A DNA stretch of 9,947 nucleotides from an uncultured Flavobacterium sp. (GCA_946886675.1 CAMPIZ010000039.1:1-9947); one strand, 5' to 3'; shown: positions 1-7,889, counted from the stretch's first letter. A program made the numbers and translations. Notes: generated by a model from the letters alone, not told the origin.

Positions 1-560
1 ATATAAAAGAATCCGCTAAACATGAGTCTTTTATAAAAAAACAAGGGGATAGCTATTATGTCTCCTACAATTAAAAAAATCCAGTTTTCTATTTTTCGTT
101 TAGCCAATAGCCACATACCCACAAAAAACAACCCTGTAATAAAGGTGTCCACGTAGGCCCACCAGTAGGTGAATTTATCGAAATAAGCATATACGCCTGA
201 TACAAATATAACTGAAACGCAAAAAATTCCGATGCAGGTTAAGGTATCTTTAGCATTAATGGTGGAAATTTTCAGTAAATCATGATCAAACCTGTCTTTT
301 TTGCTCCACAATACCCACCCGTATACACTCATATAAAAATAATATGCATTAATTATAAGATCGCCATATAAATCGGCTGTATATAGGATATAAACATAAA
401 TAAGAGTGCTTATTATTCCGGTAGGATAAACCAGTATGCTGTTTCTTGCAGAGAAAATTACACTTAAAAGCCCAAAAAATATGGCGGTACATTCTAAGAC
501 TAAAAATAAGGGAGTATATCCTTCAAACTGGCTGAAAAAGAAATCAATAAAATCAGTCAT
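1..560 (-). CDS. pnuC: PnuC-family nicotinamide riboside/mononucleotide transporter, 3' end cut by window edge
   Basis: The reverse strand reads open from ATG at 558-560 to the window edge, giving 186 residues without a stop. It begins MTDFIDFFFSQFEGYTPLF and is strongly hydrophobic, with several membrane segments (about residues 16-36, 42-60, 68-84, 106-124, 134-152 and 160-176). PnuC family hallmarks are visible: N71 with the aromatic stretch YYFY, then YGWVLW at 80-85, and the C-terminal KIENW (156-160) followed by VGD (165-167). PnuC proteins are inner-membrane facilitators for nicotinamide riboside; relatives carry thiamine or riboflavin, so the vitamin cannot be fixed from sequence alone. 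Family members are roughly 200 residues, so probably only the extreme C terminus is missing. The start lies 2 bp after the stop of the upstream phosphopantetheinyl transferase gene, so the two are probably co-transcribed. In related genomes a NadR-like kinase often follows; that would lie outside the window. Confidence 0.9.
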   Translation of the reverse strand, partial: MTDFIDFFFSQFEGYTPLFLVLECTAIFFGLLSVIFSARNSILVYPTGIISTLIYVYILYTADLYGDLIINAYYFYMSVYGWVLWSKKDRFDHDLLKISTINAKDTLTCIGIFCVSVIFVSGVYAYFDKFTYWWAYVDTFITGLFFVGMWLLAKRKIENWIFLIVGDIIAIPLFFYKRLMFSGFFY

Positions 561-562
561 GG

Positions 563-1198
563 TTAGTTGTTGTCAAGGCTGTAAACTAGTGTAAAATCTT
601 CTATTTCTTCAAAATAAAAAGTATAAGTGCCGTTAATTTCCATGTAACTTACTGTAGCTGTTCCTTTTTTATCATCCATCTCAAAAGAATGGACATCTAT
701 ATTCTGCTTAAAACTAAGTCCCTGCTGAGAAAACATTTTATACAATGCCTCTTTTACGCCCCATATCACAATCAGTTTTCTCACATATTCTTCAAGATGC
801 GTTGGGTCTAGATATTCAAATTCTCTGTCAAGAAATTTATCGGCAATCTTTATCACTTTCTCTCTTCGTATCTCCATATCGATACCAATGTTCCTGTCAC
901 TTATTATAATGGCCGAAAAGCTGTAGGAATGGGTTATGGTAATGTTTTTACCATCTGTAAGGTGAGGCTTTCCATCATTACCATAATAGAGGTCAAAATC
1001 AGTATACCCGGCTATTTCCAGTAACTTACGTACGCTTAAAAAGCCTTTGCGGTGCTGCTCAGACTTCATGCCGGACAAACGGTCTTTGCAAACATCTTTA
1101 AGTCCTGTCCCATCTGTCAGTTCTTCAAGACTTTCTGTTATTTTCCATACCAGCAGCTGTGTGCCTTCGGTAATTTTATAAGATTTGTATAAGGGCAT
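563..1198 (-). CDS. 4'-phosphopantetheinyl transferase superfamily protein (Sfp-like)
   Basis: A 211-residue protein that is expected to transfer the 4'-phosphopantetheine arm of coenzyme A to a conserved serine of an acyl or peptidyl carrier protein. Visible motifs in order are GKPHL at 76-80, the ITHSYSFSAI strand at 87-96, IGIDMEI at 104-110 (Asp107 and Glu109 match the Mg2+-binding D-x-E of the family), and WGVKEALYK at 146-154 (the W-x-x-K-E-x-x-x-K signature, with Lys149, Glu150 and Lys154). The length and two-half architecture fit the Sfp/EntD-like group more than the about 120-residue AcpS group. ATG at 1196-1198 is the first Met and gives a full N terminus. It is the first gene of a minus-strand pair with the PnuC-type transporter, and diverges from ahcY across a 150-bp spacer. 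No biosynthetic cluster is visible nearby, so the carrier-protein partner is unknown; it could serve as the general fatty-acid ACP activator. Confidence 0.9.
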   Translation of the reverse strand: MPLYKSYKITEGTQLLVWKITESLEELTDGTGLKDVCKDRLSGMKSEQHRKGFLSVRKLLEIAGYTDFDLYYGNDGKPHLTDGKNITITHSYSFSAIIISDRNIGIDMEIRREKVIKIADKFLDREFEYLDPTHLEEYVRKLIVIWGVKEALYKMFSQQGLSFKQNIDVHSFEMDDKKGTATVSYMEINGTYTFYFEEIEDFTLVYSLDNN

Positions 1199-1282
1199 TT
1201 ATTTTTATAGAATAATGTGAATTCATTTTGTTGCTAATCAAATAATTAAAACCGATAAACAAATTTTAAAATAATCATAAAA

Positions 1283-1314
1283 CTGGCTGATTACAAAGGA
1301 ATTCACTAAATTTG
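1283..1314 (+). promoter_or_regulatory. Putative ahcY promoter (Bacteroidota type)
   Basis: TAAATTTG at 1307-1314 is an exact match to the Bacteroidota -7 consensus TAnnTTTG. The -33 element (consensus TTTG) is only weakly represented, by CTGG/GGCTG around 1283-1289, with about the right spacing. Transcription would start near 1320, leaving a leader of about 28 nt before the ahcY ATG. That is too short for a SAH or SAM riboswitch. The call rests on the -7 motif and its position. Confidence 0.5.
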
Positions 1315-1348
1315 CAAAAATTTTAGCTAATACAAATATACAATATTC

Positions 1349-2665
1349 ATGAGTACGAAGACAGTGCCTTATGTGGCTTATAAAGTAAAAGATATTACCC
1401 TTGCAGAATGGGGCAGAAAAGAGATAGAACTTGCAGAAGCGGAAATGCCTGGACTAATGGCATTGCGTGAAGAATATAAAAACGAGCAGCCTCTTAAAGG
1501 TGCACGTATAGCAGGTTGTCTTCACATGACGATACAGACTGCAGTTTTAATTGAAACGCTTGTAGCACTAGGTGCAGAGGTTACCTGGAGTTCTTGTAAT
1601 ATATTCTCCACACAAGATCACGCTGCTGCTGCCATTGCTGCTGCCGGTATACCGGTTTACGCATGGAAAGGGCTTAACGAAGAAGAATTTGACTGGTGTA
1701 TAGAGCAGACTTTATTTTTTGGTGAAGACCGCAAACCGCTTAACATGATTCTTGATGATGGTGGCGATCTTACCAATATGATATTTGACCGTTATCCGGA
1801 GCTTACAGCCGGGATTAAAGGCCTGTCTGAAGAAACTACTACAGGTGTACACCGTTTGTATGAAAGAATGAAGAATGGCACGCTTGTAATGCCTGCTATT
1901 AACGTAAACGATTCTGTTACCAAATCTAAGTTTGATAATAAATACGGTTGTAAGGAAAGTGCTGTTGATGCCGTGCGCCGTGCTACTGATGTTATGCTTG
2001 CCGGTAAAAGAGTAGTTGTTTGCGGATATGGTGATGTGGGTAAAGGTACTGCAGCTTCTTTCCGTGGTGCAGGATCTATAGTGACTGTTACTGAAATAGA
2101 CCCTATTTGTGCATTGCAGGCTGCAATGGACGGGTATGAAGTGAAAAAACTTGATACTGTAATTGGTAATGCCGACATTGTGATTACCACTACTGGTAAT
2201 AAGGATATTGTAGTAGGCCGTCACTTTGAGCAATTAAAGGATAAAGCAATTGTTTGTAACATAGGCCACTTTGACAATGAAATTGATATGGCCTGGTTAA
2301 ACAAAAACCACGGCGCTACAAAAGTGGAAATTAAGCCTCAGGTTGACAAATATACTATAAACGGCAAAGATATTATTATTCTTGCAGAAGGCCGCCTTGT
2401 AAACCTTGGCTGTGCTACAGGTCACCCAAGCTTTGTAATGAGTAATTCGTTTACAAACCAGACGCTTGCGCAAATCGAACTTTGGAAAAATAGTGATAAC
2501 TACGAAAATAAAGTATACATGCTGCCTAAGCACCTTGATGAGAAAGTAGCATCGCTTCACCTTGCAAAATTAGGAGTAGAGCTTGAAACGCTTTCAAACG
2601 ATCAGGCAGCCTATATTGGTGTTGAGGTAGAAGGGCCGTTTAAACCGGAATATTACAGATACTAA
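1349..2665 (+). CDS. ahcY: Adenosylhomocysteinase (S-adenosyl-L-homocysteine hydrolase)
   Basis: A 438-residue cytosolic enzyme that reversibly splits S-adenosylhomocysteine into adenosine and homocysteine, removing the product inhibitor of methyltransferases and feeding the methionine cycle. Family blocks are intact: [15 protein letters not shown] (57-71, substrate-side His59 and Thr61), [12 protein letters not shown] (84-95), DDGGDLT (136-142), [12 protein letters not shown] (160-171), the SVTKSKFDN block (189-197, with Lys192 and Asp196 matching the catalytic Lys/Asp pair), the NAD-binding GYGDVGKG (226-233), and the C-terminal KPEYYRY (432-438). In this family the last Lys and Tyr reach into the NAD site of the neighbouring subunit of the tetramer. 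Full length, no truncation. ATG 1349 gives the expected N terminus and no Shine-Dalgarno is seen, as is usual in this phylum. It appears monocistronic, with its own promoter and a hairpin terminator 35 bp downstream. Confidence 0.98.
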   Translation: MSTKTVPYVAYKVKDITLAEWGRKEIELAEAEMPGLMALREEYKNEQPLKGARIAGCLHMTIQTAVLIETLVALGAEVTWSSCNIFSTQDHAAAAIAAAGIPVYAWKGLNEEEFDWCIEQTLFFGEDRKPLNMILDDGGDLTNMIFDRYPELTAGIKGLSEETTTGVHRLYERMKNGTLVMPAINVNDSVTKSKFDNKYGCKESAVDAVRRATDVMLAGKRVVVCGYGDVGKGTAASFRGAGSIVTVTEIDPICALQAAMDGYEVKKLDTVIGNADIVITTTGNKDIVVGRHFEQLKDKAIVCNIGHFDNEIDMAWLNKNHGATKVEIKPQVDKYTINGKDIIILAEGRLVNLGCATGHPSFVMSNSFTNQTLAQIELWKNSDNYENKVYMLPKHLDEKVASLHLAKLGVELETLSNDQAAYIGVEVEGPFKPEYYRY

Positions 2666-2699
2666 TCAGATTTTTAGACCCTTTGGTTATTAGAAATAT

Positions 2700-2733
2700 A
2701 AAAGTCCCGCAATTGTGGGACTTTTTGTTTTTA
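2700..2733. terminator. Bidirectional intrinsic terminator between ahcY and tag
   Basis: Arms 2701-2710 (AAAGTCCCGC) and 2715-2724 (GTGGGACTTT) form a 10-bp stem with one G-T wobble around an AATT loop. On the plus strand a T-rich run (CTTTTTGTTTTT) follows directly. On the minus strand the stem is followed by TTTTATATTT. It therefore can end ahcY from the left and the convergent tag transcript from the right. The remaining spacer, 2734-2776, shows nothing recognisable. Confidence 0.9.
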
Positions 2734-2776
2734 CTAATTTAATGATAGAGTATTATCAGTTAAGGCTGTATTTAAT

Positions 2777-3337
2777 CTAATTTTTTGTCCAGCAGTCAGC
2801 AACATGGTCGTTTACCATTCCTGTTGCCTGCATATTCGCATAGATAACGGTTGAGCCCACAAATTTAAAACCGCGCTTTTTCATGTCCTTACTGATTTTA
2901 TCAGACAGGGGGGTGGTAGCAGGCACTTGTGATAATGAGGTGAACTGATTATCTATTGTTTTACCATCGGTAAAATCCCAGTAATATTTAGAAAAACTGC
3001 CAAACTCATCCTGTATTTTCATAAAGGCCTGCGCGTTTGATATAGCGGCTAAAACTTTAAGCCTGTTTCTTATAATGCCGGCATCCAACAGTAATTCATC
3101 TATTTTATCCTGCTGGTATGCAGCAATTTTTTTGTAGTCAAAATTATCAAAGGCTTTCCTGAAGTTTTCTCTCTTTCTTAATATGGTTATCCAGCTTAAC
3201 CCTGCCTGAAAAGTTTCCAGTAATAAAAACTCGAACAGTTTTTTATCTTCATAAACAGGAACTCCCCACTCTTCATCGTGGTATTTTTCATATAAGGCAT
3301 CGCCATTGCACCAGGCGCATCTGTTTTTATTTTCCAT
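2777..3337 (-). CDS. tag: DNA-3-methyladenine glycosylase I
   Basis: A 186-residue base-excision repair enzyme that removes 3-methyladenine from alkylated DNA. It aligns by eye along its whole length with E. coli Tag: CAWC near the N terminus, YHDEEWGVP (19-27), ETFQAGLSWITILRKREN (41-58), DAGIIRN, KKRGFKFVG, and VNDHVADCW (175-183). The structural zinc ligands of the family are all present as Cys7, His20, His178 and Cys182. Glu41 and Trp49 match the base-recognition Glu and Trp of the E. coli enzyme. The gene ends with TAG and starts with ATG 7 bp after the stop of the large TraB/GumN gene, so it is probably translated from the same minus-strand transcript. Nothing visible suggests control by an adaptive alkylation response. 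Function is predicted with high confidence. Confidence 0.97.
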   Translation of the reverse strand: MENKNRCAWCNGDALYEKYHDEEWGVPVYEDKKLFEFLLLETFQAGLSWITILRKRENFRKAFDNFDYKKIAAYQQDKIDELLLDAGIIRNRLKVLAAISNAQAFMKIQDEFGSFSKYYWDFTDGKTIDNQFTSLSQVPATTPLSDKISKDMKKRGFKFVGSTVIYANMQATGMVNDHVADCWTKN

Positions 3338-3344
3338 AATCTAA

Positions 3345-6300
3345 TTAATATCCCATCCCATATTCATCATAAGGCATGTAATCATCTTCGGTTTTACCAA
3401 ATGATGCCCTTGTTTTATCATAATTAATAGAGGCATCTATCATGCGCTTAATGTATTTTTCTGTTTCGTCTTCGTCTACTACCACCTCAGGATTTATTTT
3501 TCTAAAGGCTCTCGGATTTATTTTATCGTCATCATTTACAAAAGCAATCCCTGCAATCTTATCCGGATTAAAATCATAAGGACTGTCGTCTTCACTGCTA
3601 ATGTGTTTTACCCTGAAGAAATAAAAGCTTATTTTGTTTTTGTAATAAGGCACAATTCTCTTTTCTATAAAAACAAGAGAGTCTTTTTTCTTATTAAGGC
3701 GATTAAGTATAGTAATGCCTGATGCAGCAACATCTTCTCCGGTTATTTTGCTGATCTTATCAGGGTCATTCTTATACAGCATATTATAAACCGTAAACGC
3801 AGTTTCCGGATTTTTTAGTAATTTATCTGAACTGGCCTGGCTTAAATTGTTATCGGCAATATCTAGCCTGGCCATCTCCAGGTTGGTTTCCTTTATGTCC
3901 AGTTCTGTAATGTGATCAAAGAAAGGCTTTATGTCTTTTTCATTTTTAAAAGGATACAGCAGGGCTATATAGCCTTTAAGTTCACTTGTTTCAAGGCTCC
4001 GGTTATATGTTTCTTTAGCCTCAGCTTTCGCTTTTCTGCTTTTAACCCTTTTATACTCCAGTTTAGCATTGGTAAGAACCATTTTTTTATAGTTCTTAAG
4101 TTTTTTAGGCTTTATTGAACCTTTTTCCAATAGTGTTGCCATATAACTTACTATAGGGTCATGATATTCCTGTATGCTGTAGAACTGGAAAATATCAGGA
4201 AATAGTACTGCACTGTTTTCAATGTCTTTCTCAAAGAGATAGAATAATGAGGCAATCTCATATTCATTGTCTGATAACGGAAGATCATGCTCCAGCAGTT
4301 CCATAATCTTTTCATAAGCTTCTTCTGTTTCCTGATAAGTAAGCGCTTTTAGTACAGCAAACTGTATAAGGGTATTAGCGCCTTCTTTTTTATATTGCTT
4401 TTCAAGAAAAGGAATAACTTTTTCATCTTTTACGCTTCCTATTTTTTCATATAGGGTAGTTAGCGCGTCTGTTTCATCTGCTTTAAAATTAAAAGATTCT
4501 GCAAAGGCTTCAATGTCTGCTATATCACTGCTTTCCAGTTTAAGTGAATATACAGATTTAAGGGCTGAGTACCTGATGCTGTCATGCTGGCTTTTTGCAT
4601 CTTCAATAAACAACCTCACTTTATTTTCAGGAAGTGCTTCTGTTTTGTCTTCTGTAATTGTAAACGAATCAAATATCTTTTCGATATATGGGTTGTCTTT
4701 TTTATAGTCTTTTGCTACTAAAGTATTTATAAGGTAATATCTTCCATTTTTATAATAAACCCTACATTTTAAAGCTTGTTCAGAGTTTATATCAGTAGCC
4801 AGGAAATCCATTCTGTATGCGCCCGTTTTTTCGTCAAAGAATGTTTTTTCATCCTTTACTTCGGTTTTCTCCCTCACCTCCGGATTATTGGCCAATATTT
4901 TATGCCATACAGATTCTACAGGATTATTGCTGTTTCCGGAATAAACATACACAGACTCTTCAAAAAATGCATCATCAGCATAAAGGCCTTCTTCATCCAT
5001 CATATCATTTTCATTGGTTGTTATGGCTTTTTTGAGTTTTGTCCATACCGAGTCTATTACTTGTATTTTTTCATACCTGTGTGCCTGTTTGTACCAAAGG
5101 TTTACTGTTTCCCCTGATGGTAATGTGAAAGAATAATTTTTATTTTTTTCCCTGAAATCGTTAATCTTTTCATTAGGATATTTTATAGGGTTTTTAGATT
5201 CAAAATCCAGTCTTTCATTCTGTGGTTTTGGTATGTCAATTGCAAAGCTTGCAGTGGTATCTTTATAGGTCCTGAACTCGTTCATACCGGAAGAAGGTAT
5301 AAATTCAAACGAATTGAAAAACTTTTCGGTATTGTTTTCATTTGCACCCACGCTTCCCAAAAGGTAATATTTGGGGCCATCTATAAACGTTTTAAGCCTT
5401 ATTGTCTTATTTCCTATAGAAGATGCAGATGTAAAACCTAAAGGCTGCTTAGTGAGTCTGGTTTGGGTTGAATCAATATCGAATTGGTTGTAAAATTCAT
5501 AATGTATACGCTTAAGTTCGTATGCGGAATTTTCCAGTTTTTCATTTTCGGTAAGCGTACGCTCCAGTAAAAAGTAATTGGCATTGTCATTACTGTCATA
5601 AGCATACATTTCAATATCTTCTATGGTTTTGGCATTTGGCATGTCGCCATATATAATAGTGTATGATGGCAGTAAAACGGAAAATCCGCCCCTTTTCGGG
5701 CTTGTTTTTTTCCATTCAGATGTTACCGGCTTTACCTTAATTTTACTGTATACTTCATCTTCAAACCTGCGGGTATAGTCTTCCTCTCCCGCCATACTTA
5801 CTACAATAATTTCCAGTGGTGTTATAAAATACTTATACCGTTGTGCATTGCCGGTTTTTGTTATGCTTTTAATGTCATATACATCATATCCGTCCTGCCT
5901 GTAAAATTTCTTTTCAAGAATTTTTCCCGGTATGTTTTCATAAAAAAGGCTGTCCAGCGACTTATGGTTAAATTTCGAGTTGTCCTTTTTAAGGAAATCG
6001 AGTAGCGGCAGCCGTTTTACATTAATATAGCCACCATTTGCCAGATCGGGGGACTCTATGTTTTCACCATTTTCTATAATTGAGCGGTGAACGGGAAGTT
6101 CGATCATGCTATCAGCAGTAGTATATGTTTGATAAGCAGGTTTTATAAAGAATTCTTCTATCTGTTGTTTTTTTGCTTTTCCTTCTTCGGTATAACTGTC
6201 AAAAACCGGGGTTACGGTATAGCCTTTTTTTCGCAGCATTTCTATAATACCTTTTTTTCCGGGCAGGTGTGCCGCACCTACTGCCGCAAACAGACTGCCT

Positions 6301-7037
6301 TTTTGAGCAAGTGAATCAATTGATTTTACCATTACTGTGTTCCTGTCGTACAGCAGCGCTTTAAGATAATCTTCGGAAGTAGAGAGTACTGTAAGGGAGT
6401 CTATCATATCCAGGTCTTTTTCCCTGTAAAAATTCATCATCACTTCCTCATACTGGTTGTTCTTCAGGATTTTTTGCAGGGCAGCCATGTTTTCTTCTTT
6501 CGGCCTTGCATTGCTCAGGTCGGCATTCATTATGTTAATAAGGGAGGTCTTCGTGTCCTCCAGGCCTACAGTTTTTTTATTATATTTTCTTCCGGTACGA
6601 TAAATAAACATATCCAGGTAAGTTTCCTCCTGATATTCTTTTTGGTATTCATTTGTCCTGAACAATAAATTGTTCATGGTAAAATTATTCATATAGAACA
6701 GTGGGTACATCTGCTCTTTGCTTAATGGTGCAAGATAAAATTGCGAATAAAAGTTACCGGCATAATAATCATACCCGCCTGCGGAGAGTACTCCGTATAG
6801 GTCTATCCAAGTAGAAGGCTCACTCTCGTTAGCAACCATATCTGCCTCGAGCAGGTGTTGAAAAAATGCATCTGAAAGATGATAGGATACCTTATCGCTT
6901 ACATGCATTGAACCATACAGGTATGAATTTTTTTCCAGCCCATTGCCGGACACCTCCCATAAAAGGCTTTGGTATTTTTTTTCCTGTGCCGATACGGTAG
7001 CAAGGCACAGCAGTAGTAGTATGCTTAATCTTTTCAA
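3345..7037 (-). CDS. Large secreted TraB/GumN-domain protein with repeat and HEAT-like C-terminal regions
   Basis: A 1230-residue protein. Residues 1-17 form a Sec signal peptide (MKRLSILLLLCLATVSA, then QEKK). Residues about 24-280 are a TraB/GumN domain, with YLYGSMHVSD (39-48), VANESEP (68-74) and the typical FAAVGAAHLPGKKGI (250-264, His257), matching the paired G-x-x-H motifs of this family, which resembles metal-dependent Tiki-like proteases. Family members are usually about 300 residues, so roughly 950 residues are extra. The middle part (about 375-800) shows three related beta-rich segments ending at about 437, 579 and 795, each with a pattern like YY(L)...FFNSF.I. Residues about 805-1000 look alpha-helical and HEAT-like, followed by a lysine-rich helix (995-1010) and an acidic C terminus. 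No C-terminal sorting domain is recognised. The start is TTG at 7035-7037: an in-frame TAA lies five codons upstream and the next Met is residue 44, which would remove the signal peptide and the first TraB motif. It sits 79 bp downstream of yhhQ and 7 bp upstream of tag. Function unknown. Confidence 0.85.
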   Translation of the reverse strand: MKRLSILLLLCLATVSAQEKKYQSLLWEVSGNGLEKNSYLYGSMHVSDKVSYHLSDAFFQHLLEADMVANESEPSTWIDLYGVLSAGGYDYYAGNFYSQFYLAPLSKEQMYPLFYMNNFTMNNLLFRTNEYQKEYQEETYLDMFIYRTGRKYNKKTVGLEDTKTSLINIMNADLSNARPKEENMAALQKILKNNQYEEVMMNFYREKDLDMIDSLTVLSTSEDYLKALLYDRNTVMVKSIDSLAQKGSLFAAVGAAHLPGKKGIIEMLRKKGYTVTPVFDSYTEEGKAKKQQIEEFFIKPAYQTYTTADSMIELPVHRSIIENGENIESPDLANGGYINVKRLPLLDFLKKDNSKFNHKSLDSLFYENIPGKILEKKFYRQDGYDVYDIKSITKTGNAQRYKYFITPLEIIVVSMAGEEDYTRRFEDEVYSKIKVKPVTSEWKKTSPKRGGFSVLLPSYTIIYGDMPNAKTIEDIEMYAYDSNDNANYFLLERTLTENEKLENSAYELKRIHYEFYNQFDIDSTQTRLTKQPLGFTSASSIGNKTIRLKTFIDGPKYYLLGSVGANENNTEKFFNSFEFIPSSGMNEFRTYKDTTASFAIDIPKPQNERLDFESKNPIKYPNEKINDFREKNKNYSFTLPSGETVNLWYKQAHRYEKIQVIDSVWTKLKKAITTNENDMMDEEGLYADDAFFEESVYVYSGNSNNPVESVWHKILANNPEVREKTEVKDEKTFFDEKTGAYRMDFLATDINSEQALKCRVYYKNGRYYLINTLVAKDYKKDNPYIEKIFDSFTITEDKTEALPENKVRLFIEDAKSQHDSIRYSALKSVYSLKLESSDIADIEAFAESFNFKADETDALTTLYEKIGSVKDEKVIPFLEKQYKKEGANTLIQFAVLKALTYQETEEAYEKIMELLEHDLPLSDNEYEIASLFYLFEKDIENSAVLFPDIFQFYSIQEYHDPIVSYMATLLEKGSIKPKKLKNYKKMVLTNAKLEYKRVKSRKAKAEAKETYNRSLETSELKGYIALLYPFKNEKDIKPFFDHITELDIKETNLEMARLDIADNNLSQASSDKLLKNPETAFTVYNMLYKNDPDKISKITGEDVAASGITILNRLNKKKDSLVFIEKRIVPYYKNKISFYFFRVKHISSEDDSPYDFNPDKIAGIAFVNDDDKINPRAFRKINPEVVVDEDETEKYIKRMIDASINYDKTRASFGKTEDDYMPYDEYGMGY

Positions 7038-7068
7038 GGTGATAATTTTTTAAGTGCCAGTAGTATAT

Positions 7069-7076
7069 CAAATATA
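7069..7076 (-). promoter_or_regulatory. Putative -7 promoter element for the TraB/GumN-tag unit
   Basis: On the minus strand this reads TATATTTG, an exact TAnnTTTG match, 31 bp upstream of the TTG start. No good -33 TTTG is seen at the expected spacing (the sequence near 7092-7100 reads TAGTTAAAT). If used, transcription would begin near 7062 with a leader of about 24 nt. In the same 79-bp spacer I see no terminator after yhhQ, so read-through from yhhQ is also possible. Confidence 0.4.
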
Positions 7077-7116
7077 ACGTATAGTTTTCTAATTTAACTA
7101 TATGCGGGCCTTTTTA

Positions 7117-7791
7117 TCAAACCGGTGATTGATTGTCCTGTTCTTTTACCGGCTCAATATATTTTTTTATCCATCCGTGCCCCACATATATTAACGGAGT
7201 TAGCACTATGGCTATTATAAGCTTTACAAAATAACCTGCAAGCCCGGACTGTATGTATGTAGCTGTGTCCATTTTTCCCGTAAGCCAAAAAGCTATACCC
7301 AATACTATAAAGCTGTCAAAAAACTGCGATATTACTGTAGAGCCTGTTGCCCTTAGCCAAATCATTCTGTTGCCTGTTTTCTTTTTGAAGAAGTGAAATA
7401 TAGCAATATCTATTAACTGGGAAACTAAGAAAGCAGTAATACTGCCCACAATTATCCACATGCTCTGGCCAAATACCGCTGTAAACTGTTCATCGTTAAC
7501 AGTATTGAACCCTGCGGCAGAAGGTATATTTAACGCTATATAAAGTACAAAAAAGCAATACGCAATTAATCCTGAAGTAATAAAAGAAAGCTTTCGCACG
7601 CCTTCCCGTCCAAAATACTCATTTATGAGATCGGTAGTGAGGAATACCACTGGCCACGGAAGTATTCCTATGCTCATTACGGTATTCCCTATAGTAATAA
7701 GCTTGCCGCCAATAAGCTCTGCCACTACCGCATTGGTTATAAAGATTCCTGCAAGTATAAGGTATATGGTTTCTCTTTTAGACTGAAACAT
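7117..7791 (-). CDS. yhhQ: Queuosine precursor transporter (YhhQ / VUT family)
   Basis: A 224-residue inner-membrane protein of the vitamin-uptake-transporter type. E. coli YhhQ imports preQ0/preQ1, the 7-deazaguanine precursors of the tRNA-modified base queuosine. Family features visible are TDLINEYFG at 53-61, SQLIDIAIFHFFKKKTG at 124-140, and LRATGSTVISQFFDS at 146-160, the last being the conserved R-x-x-x-S-T-x-x-S-Q-x-x-D-S block. About six hydrophobic segments are seen (approximately 9-28, 36-52, 66-90, 108-135, 150-172 and 182-203). The C terminus is short and charged. ATG at 7789-7791 gives a normal N terminus; the stop is TGA. It is the first minus-strand gene after a divergent spacer shared with a lipoprotein gene. 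Substrate assignment follows the family; which deazapurine is used is not decided by sequence. Confidence 0.93.
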   Translation of the reverse strand: MFQSKRETIYLILAGIFITNAVVAELIGGKLITIGNTVMSIGILPWPVVFLTTDLINEYFGREGVRKLSFITSGLIAYCFFVLYIALNIPSAAGFNTVNDEQFTAVFGQSMWIIVGSITAFLVSQLIDIAIFHFFKKKTGNRMIWLRATGSTVISQFFDSFIVLGIAFWLTGKMDTATYIQSGLAGYFVKLIIAIVLTPLIYVGHGWIKKYIEPVKEQDNQSPV

Positions 7792-7814
7792 ATTTTATTG
7801 TTTGAGACAGATAT

Positions 7815-7822
7815 CAAATGTA
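7815..7822 (-). promoter_or_regulatory. Putative -7 promoter element for yhhQ
   Basis: The minus strand reads TACATTTG, an exact TAnnTTTG match, 23 bp upstream of the yhhQ ATG. The expected -33 position (about 7842-7845) reads AATG, a weak match. The predicted leader is under 20 nt, leaving no room for a preQ1 riboswitch. Confidence 0.45.
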
Positions 7823-7860
7823 AGTTTTTTATTCCTAATTGCATTAAGCCTTAATCTTGA

Positions 7861-7889
7861 GTTGATTAATTTTAAAATACTTATATTTA
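7861..7889 (+). promoter_or_regulatory. Putative promoter for the orphan lipoprotein gene
   Basis: GTTG at 7861-7864, then a 17-bp spacer, then TATATTTA at 7882-7889. Both are one mismatch away from the Bacteroidota TTTG and TAnnTTTG elements, and the spacing is acceptable. Transcription would start near 7896, giving a leader of about 34 nt. It lies back to back with the yhhQ promoter candidate in a 138-bp spacer. Confidence 0.4.

Noticed and set aside
1199..1282. Minus-strand promoter for the phosphopantetheinyl transferase gene
   Set aside because: TTTG-containing stretches occur (for example ATTATTTG at 1239-1246 on the minus strand), but none fits TAnnTTTG with a TTTG at proper spacing, so no specific site is called although a promoter must lie here.
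1199..1348. SAH/SAM riboswitch upstream of ahcY
   Set aside because: The likely transcription start leaves a leader of only about 28 nt and no conserved fold is visible in the spacer.
1617..1650. GCT/GCC-rich tandem repeat
   Set aside because: It encodes the conserved alanine-rich [10 protein letters not shown] segment of adenosylhomocysteinase; it is codon-level repetition, not a microsatellite of interest.
1712..2233. Two overlapping minus-strand open frames (1712-2233 and 1792-2190) opposite ahcY
   Set aside because: They lie fully inside a clear, complete ahcY gene, show low-complexity or atypical composition and no family motifs; they are antisense shadows.
3912..6668. Several short plus-strand open frames (64-113 codons) opposite the TraB/GumN gene
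   Set aside because: They are Phe/Ile-rich reverse readings of a well-supported long gene and have no start-region or motif support.
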